Under the pieces are notes generated by a model. The model worked only from the letters and a program-made list of their open reading frames with translations, was not told the DNA's origin and did no database searches. The position numbers and the translations under genes were made by a program. A DNA stretch of 10,940 nucleotides from an uncultured Pseudomonadota bacterium (lineage in GTDB: Bacteria > Myxococcota > UBA796): contig CAJWHX010000074.1 of NCBI GenBank assembly GCA_913040875.1, positions 1-10,940 of the forward strand. The letters run 5' to 3'. Position 1 is the stretch's first letter, and every line of letters starts with the position of its first letter. Below, in pieces: positions 7,295-10,940 of this stretch.

Positions 7295-9835
7295 TCAATC
7301 CATCTTTCGCGTCACAACCCTTAAATAAGTCAGACCGAGTAAGAACATCACAATCCCAAACAAAATCCAATTGAGTTCAATCAACGTAAGACCAATGTCA
7401 TCCGCCTCATCACTCATTTTGAGCCCAAGCTTCCAAAGTGTTCCGTTAATCAACTGGGGCTCGAAATCCCCACGCCTTGATCGGACCGCTATTTTCTCAC
7501 CACATTTTAAAAATGCATCGAAGGTATAGCGCTGAATGATCACCCACGTCACCGCTTTGGAGACCAACCCCATATCTCGAATGGCAAATACGAGGGAGGA
7601 AAATGCAATGTTGGGGATCAAGATTATCGGCAAAAAACCTACAGCCGCTTCGGAAGATTTCCACAGAGAAGAAACAAACAACCCCAGAGCCATACCGACC
7701 AATCCTGTTAAGGTAGAGACCATTAGCAAGTCTGATAGGATGAAATTATAGCTTTCAGCATCCCCCATGTTCATGAGCCAATACATCGAACCCGTTAAAA
7801 ATATCGTTTGCAAAGAAACGATGGCTCCCAAAACAACGACTTTACTCAACACATATGGCAATACGCCAACACCAACACGCCGTTCACGTCTGAAGATGAC
7901 TTGATCGGAAATCAGTTCGCGAACAGCAGCCGACATTCCAAACCACAAACAGGATAATGCCAACATAAACAGCATTGACTCAGTCGGAACAGAAACACCT
8001 TCTTCTTGAAATACAATCCATATCACCGCAGCCAAAAACGGTGGCTGCAAGGCTAGCACAGCCATTCCAGTCCTATCCCTGAGTTTCACTTTGAAATAAC
8101 GTTCTATCAACGTTGTGAACTGACGTTTAAAAGCTCTAAACCGACCCACATTTCTAGGCGGTATTGGTGGCTCTGTTTCACTCACCTCACAATTGTCAAT
8201 CGCCAGTTGTCGAATGTTGTAATCTGTACGTTCCTTAAATTGACTGGCCCATTTGGATTGGTCATCCCCAAACTGCTGAAAGATTTTATCGGTCGTTGGA
8301 ACTTGAAAGAACTCTAAGGCATCGTTCTTCTTACCAAAGAACGCGATCTTCCCTCCCTTCACCATGGCAAGGAGATTGTCCACTTGATTGATGATTCCAT
8401 CGGTCAAATCGTGCGTAACCAAAAATACAATCCGTCCACGATCTGCCAGTCCACGAACCAATTTCACAATTTCTTGTGAGGCTCGAGGATCCAATCCACT
8501 GGTGGGTTCATCCAGAAATAAGATCTTGGTATTTTGCGAGAGCAGTTCTTGCCCCAAGTTGACGCGTTTTCGTTGCCCTCCAGAGATTCCTCTTTTGAGC
8601 GCATCTCCAATACGAGAGCTTCGAATGTGTAGGATATCAAGTTCTTGCAAAACGCGTTCAACCTGCTTCTGAATCTCTTCCTCTGTACTGTCGGCAGAAA
8701 GTCTGAGACGACCTGAATAATACAGGGCCTCTTCTACGGTCAATTCTGGCAACACCAAATCATCTTGAGGAACAATCCCAATCAGTGAACGATCTTCTTG
8801 AAGCAGCTTGTGAAAGCTCTGTCCATTCAGCATCACGCGACCAGAATCAGCCGGAGCCACACCATTGATGGCGTTGAGCAAGGTGGTCTTCCCACATCCT
8901 GATGGACCAATGAGGGCGATGAGCTCTCCACCAAAGATACTGAAGTTCACATCTTCGAGTAGAGTCACACTACCGATCTGTCGCTGAATATCTTGAACGC
9001 TCAGCGTCAGCATCGTAGAAGGTTCCGACAATGCCAACGAATCCCGTTCGACTGTCAATTCGACAGAACCAATCTGAAACTTGTCGTCTTGAGAGAGGAC
9101 CATTCTTTGAATTGGCACATCTTTGTACCACACTGGTCGTTTGGACTGTTCAGCAAGCAACACCAACTTACCACCTTCCTTTTGGATGTAGGCATGTAAG
9201 GGCTCCACCCTTGGATCAAACAACACCAAGTCACAGGCACCACCCGAACCAATAAGGATGAGTTCGTCATCGTGTGTGCTGAGCCGACCATTTCCGGCAC
9301 TGGAAAAGAAGCCGTACTTATAAAAGAAGGATGATGCCAACCACTTGTCGATCCCAATTAGTTGACACACTTCATAAATCCGAAGCAGCTGCATATGTCG
9401 TCGACTTGGCTCGGATTCATCTCGGACCAAAGAGAGCAGGACTTCGATGAGGGATAAACTCAATTCTTGGCCATGACTTCCCATGAAATCTGAGAGACTT
9501 TCAACAGACCAATTCTCAGCATATTTACTGCGGATCTCTTCAACTTTGCTTTCAGACTCCAATGCCAACATGTTCAACTGAGTACGGTTGAAAATGGCAC
9601 CTTCAAACGCGACTCGCTCCTCAAAAGAAAGAACATTTCTAAACTTTGGATGCAGCTCTCTTTGAACCACGTCTTGAACACGCTCTAGTGTCAGATCGAC
9701 CGTATCGTGAAGAAAGGAGACCAACGTTTGCTGCTGACGACTGGTCAACTGACGCGTTTGTAACACAAAAAGAGCCGTATCCGTAATCCGGGATGCCAGC
9801 TCTTCGTGGGTTTCTTTCTGTCCTGCCATTTGCAC
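7295..9835 (-). CDS. ABC transporter ATPase-permease fusion (ABCG-like order) with TerB-like and FHA-like N-terminus
   Basis: The 846-residue protein has four regions. Residues about 85-175 are helical and resemble TerB-like domains (SLIEVLLSLVRDE, then LLRIYEVCQLIGID); this is tentative. Residues about 190-265 look FHA-like (LILIGSGGACDLVLFDPRVE, His214) but lack the usual Arg after Gly196, the Ser of S-x-x-H and an N-G motif. The ABC ATPase follows: Walker A GPSGCGKTT (310-318), Q357, signature ISGGQRKRVN (417-426), Walker B ILFLDE (438-443), SGLD (446-449) and H475, all intact. About six helices (592-612, 620-637, 664-685, 702-725, 733-752, 822-840) form an ABC2-type permease. The order ATPase then permease is that of ABCG exporters, so it probably works as a dimer in the inner membrane; cargo is unknown. 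The start is probably GTG 9835, nine bases after AAGGA; ATG 9829 would be 15 bases away. Confidence 0.88.
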   Translation of the reverse strand: MQMAGQKETHEELASRITDTALFVLQTRQLTSRQQQTLVSFLHDTVDLTLERVQDVVQRELHPKFRNVLSFEERVAFEGAIFNRTQLNMLALESESKVEEIRSKYAENWSVESLSDFMGSHGQELSLSLIEVLLSLVRDESEPSRRHMQLLRIYEVCQLIGIDKWLASSFFYKYGFFSSAGNGRLSTHDDELILIGSGGACDLVLFDPRVEPLHAYIQKEGGKLVLLAEQSKRPVWYKDVPIQRMVLSQDDKFQIGSVELTVERDSLALSEPSTMLTLSVQDIQRQIGSVTLLEDVNFSIFGGELIALIGPSGCGKTTLLNAINGVAPADSGRVMLNGQSFHKLLQEDRSLIGIVPQDDLVLPELTVEEALYYSGRLRLSADSTEEEIQKQVERVLQELDILHIRSSRIGDALKRGISGGQRKRVNLGQELLSQNTKILFLDEPTSGLDPRASQEIVKLVRGLADRGRIVFLVTHDLTDGIINQVDNLLAMVKGGKIAFFGKKNDALEFFQVPTTDKIFQQFGDDQSKWASQFKERTDYNIRQLAIDNCEVSETEPPIPPRNVGRFRAFKRQFTTLIERYFKVKLRDRTGMAVLALQPPFLAAVIWIVFQEEGVSVPTESMLFMLALSCLWFGMSAAVRELISDQVIFRRERRVGVGVLPYVLSKVVVLGAIVSLQTIFLTGSMYWLMNMGDAESYNFILSDLLMVSTLTGLVGMALGLFVSSLWKSSEAAVGFLPIILIPNIAFSSLVFAIRDMGLVSKAVTWVIIQRYTFDAFLKCGEKIAVRSRRGDFEPQLINGTLWKLGLKMSDEADDIGLTLIELNWILFGIVMFLLGLTYLRVVTRKMD

Positions 9836-9844
9836 GGATATACG

Positions 9845-9850
9845 TCCTTA
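9845..9850 (-). promoter_or_regulatory. Ribosome binding site overlapping the upstream stop codon; decides a GTG start
   Basis: TAAGGA on the minus strand contains the TAA of the small exported protein gene. AAGGA lies nine bases before GTG 9835 and 15 before the in-frame ATG at 9829. The spacing favours GTG, although either start gives the same protein from residue 3 onward. The overlap with the stop suggests translational coupling. Confidence 0.5.
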
Positions 9851-10279
9851 TCGATAGGTTACAGCCAATGCAACACCTGCATCCTCTGCATCTCCATCCA
9901 AATCAGCGGCTTGAACAGCAACATAGTATGTCTGCGTTTCTTCTGGCTTATACAACACAGTAGGTTCACGTGAAGAGGATTCATCTCGCAACAATTCCTT
10001 TCCATCTAAGTCATGTAAAATCAGATCAACATTCTTCGCACCTTTGTCAGCACAGACTTGAAGTTTATACTCGTTGCCAGCATACAAAGTGAGCAGGTAG
10101 ACCCGATGCTCATCTTGCTTTAGTGTCGTAGTCGTGGCAGTACGAACCGCCCAACCATCACTGTACCCAGACCAAATTTTGTCGGTTAAGCAGCTCTCGG
10201 CGGCCTCTTCAGTGGCGTATGCCGTGGCGGTAAAAAGCACACCGGCCGTGGCAAATAATGTGGAAAATGACAAGCGCAT
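9848..10279 (-). CDS. Small exported beta-rich protein, PPC-like
   Basis: Residues 1-22 form a clear Sec signal peptide: a short basic start, a hydrophobic core (LFATAGVLFTATA) and A-Y-A as probable cleavage site before Thr23. The mature part is about 121 residues with two cysteines (C30 and C76) that could pair in the periplasm. The strand pattern HRVYLLTLYAGNEYKLQV, NVDLILHDLDGKEL and TYYVAVQAADLDG resembles bacterial pre-peptidase C-terminal (PPC) beta-sandwich domains; this is a pattern match, not a family identification. It ends in a strand. It is sandwiched between the helical protein and the ABC fusion, eight and 12 bases from each, so it may be a periplasmic partner of that transporter. 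A PPC-like segment is also seen at the far end of the large lipoprotein in this window. Confidence 0.75.
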   Translation of the reverse strand: MRLSFSTLFATAGVLFTATAYATEEAAESCLTDKIWSGYSDGWAVRTATTTTLKQDEHRVYLLTLYAGNEYKLQVCADKGAKNVDLILHDLDGKELLRDESSSREPTVLYKPEETQTYYVAVQAADLDGDAEDAGVALAVTYR

Positions 10280-10283
10280 ATGG

Positions 10284-10289
10284 CCTCCT
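10284..10289 (-). promoter_or_regulatory. Strong ribosome binding site of the small exported protein gene
   Basis: AGGAGG on the minus strand overlaps the TAG stop of the preceding gene and lies four bases before ATG at 10279. It is the best Shine-Dalgarno in the window and implies efficient, coupled translation of this small exported protein. Confidence 0.65.
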
Positions 10290-10940
10290 ACAACATTGAG
10301 AGTACTTCAGACGTAGAACGATTGATTTCTTTTACATCTTCGGCACTCATCGCGGGTTTTTCAGCGATTTTTTTCAGATTGTTCAACACCTCAGTCAACT
10401 TAGCGACAACTTGATCTGGGGCCTTAGACTTTCCTTCACGTTCTACGTATTTCAGGAAATATTCAACCACTCTAGGTTGCTTCAGCAGCTGCCCAGCGAC
10501 ATCAAACTTATTTTCTTTTACAATAGCAGCAGACACTAAATTGGCACCCTCGAGCCATGAACCAGCCTGAATGAGTGGGACAACCCATTCTCCTGCTTCG
10601 TACTCCAATTCTGAAACCATAACTCCAGACAATTCATCCATCTCTTTAAGCAAATCATCTTCATTGATGGCGTCATTCGTAATCTGTGTACCCAAATCTT
10701 TGATGGTAGCCTGGATATCATCTCCAGCACCCAACGCCTTAAATCCAACCTTTAATTTTTCTAGGCGATCCAATTTAGACTCTTTCGAAGCCGTCTTGAC
10801 CGTAAGCACCAAATCCGCCAAAACAACGCCAGTGCGCACTGCCATGTTGTCTTTGTCTTCAACATCCATTCCAATCTTGCGATCTGCAGAGACCAAACTA
10901 GCCAAATCACTGGTCAATCCAGCATTGCTGAGTGATTTTT
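10288..10940 (-). CDS. Unrecognised helical protein, 5' end beyond window
   Basis: The frame is open to the window edge, giving 216 visible residues, so the true start is upstream. TTG at 10917 is not needed as a start, because coding sequence continues without a stop before it (KSLSNAG). The visible part is almost entirely amphipathic helix, with no cysteine and two tryptophans (GEWVVPLIQAGSWLEGAN). It has a charged segment ASKESKLDRLEKLKVGF and a C-terminal helix from SAEDVKEINRSTSEV. I do not recognise the family. The absence of cysteine would fit an exported protein, but the N-terminus that would show a signal is missing. It is followed after eight bases by the exported PPC-like protein and then the ABC fusion, so these three probably work together. 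Confidence 0.75.
   Translation of the reverse strand, partial: KSLSNAGLTSDLASLVSADRKIGMDVEDKDNMAVRTGVVLADLVLTVKTASKESKLDRLEKLKVGFKALGAGDDIQATIKDLGTQITNDAINEDDLLKEMDELSGVMVSELEYEAGEWVVPLIQAGSWLEGANLVSAAIVKENKFDVAGQLLKQPRVVEYFLKYVEREGKSKAPDQVVAKLTEVLNNLKKIAEKPAMSAEDVKEINRSTSEVLSML

Noticed and set aside
10536..10748. 70-codon minus-strand frame inside the partial helical protein gene
   Set aside because: It is a shifted phase of the longer frame and has no ribosome binding site or recognisable features.

Overview
The window reads as a gene-dense stretch of a Gram-negative bacterial chromosome. All seven genes lie on the minus strand, so transcription runs from base 10940 towards base 1. Base composition is roughly mid-forties percent GC by eye. 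Two traits recall Myxococcota/Bradymonadota-like (former deltaproteobacterial) genomes: a very large lipoprotein with an Asp/Thr 'DTDTDDT' linker behind the lipid anchor, and an ABC protein fused to an FHA-like domain. This placement is an inference; there is no rRNA or other marker gene here. I see no tRNA, rRNA, CRISPR, insertion sequence or phage gene.

Layout in transcription order: (1) the 3' part of an unrecognised helical protein gene (10940-10288); (2) a small exported beta-rich protein (10279-9848); (3) an 846-residue TerB-like/FHA-like/ABC ATPase/ABC2-permease fusion (9835-7295); (4) a membrane protein with five predicted helices and a periplasmic sulfatase-fold domain (7219-5768); (5) a soluble alkaline-phosphatase-superfamily phosphodiesterase (5756-4089); (6) a GT4-type glycosyltransferase (4088-2952); (7) after a 97-base gap with a possible promoter and hairpin, a giant lipoprotein related to M30 (hyicolysin-like) metallopeptidases (2854 to beyond base 1). 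Gaps between the first six genes are 8, 12, 75, 11 and 0 bases, so they probably form one operon or two (1-3 and 4-6). The lipoprotein is probably separately transcribed.

The most striking theme is loss of catalytic or binding residues in well-preserved folds. The M30-like lipoprotein keeps the family framework, but its HExxH position reads S-A-F-Y-K and the downstream Glu motif reads W-V-S-L-G. The sulfatase-like membrane protein keeps the frame of every motif but has Arg at the nucleophile, P-Q-P for D-P-H and G-S-F-Q for S-D-H-G. The FHA-like segment of the ABC protein lacks the usual Arg and Ser of phosphothreonine binding. By contrast, the phosphodiesterase next to the dead sulfatase has an intact active site, giving an active/inactive pair of the same superfamily predicted on opposite sides of the inner membrane. 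With the glycosyltransferase this suggests a cell-envelope or surface-glycan role; the substrate cannot be read from the sequence.
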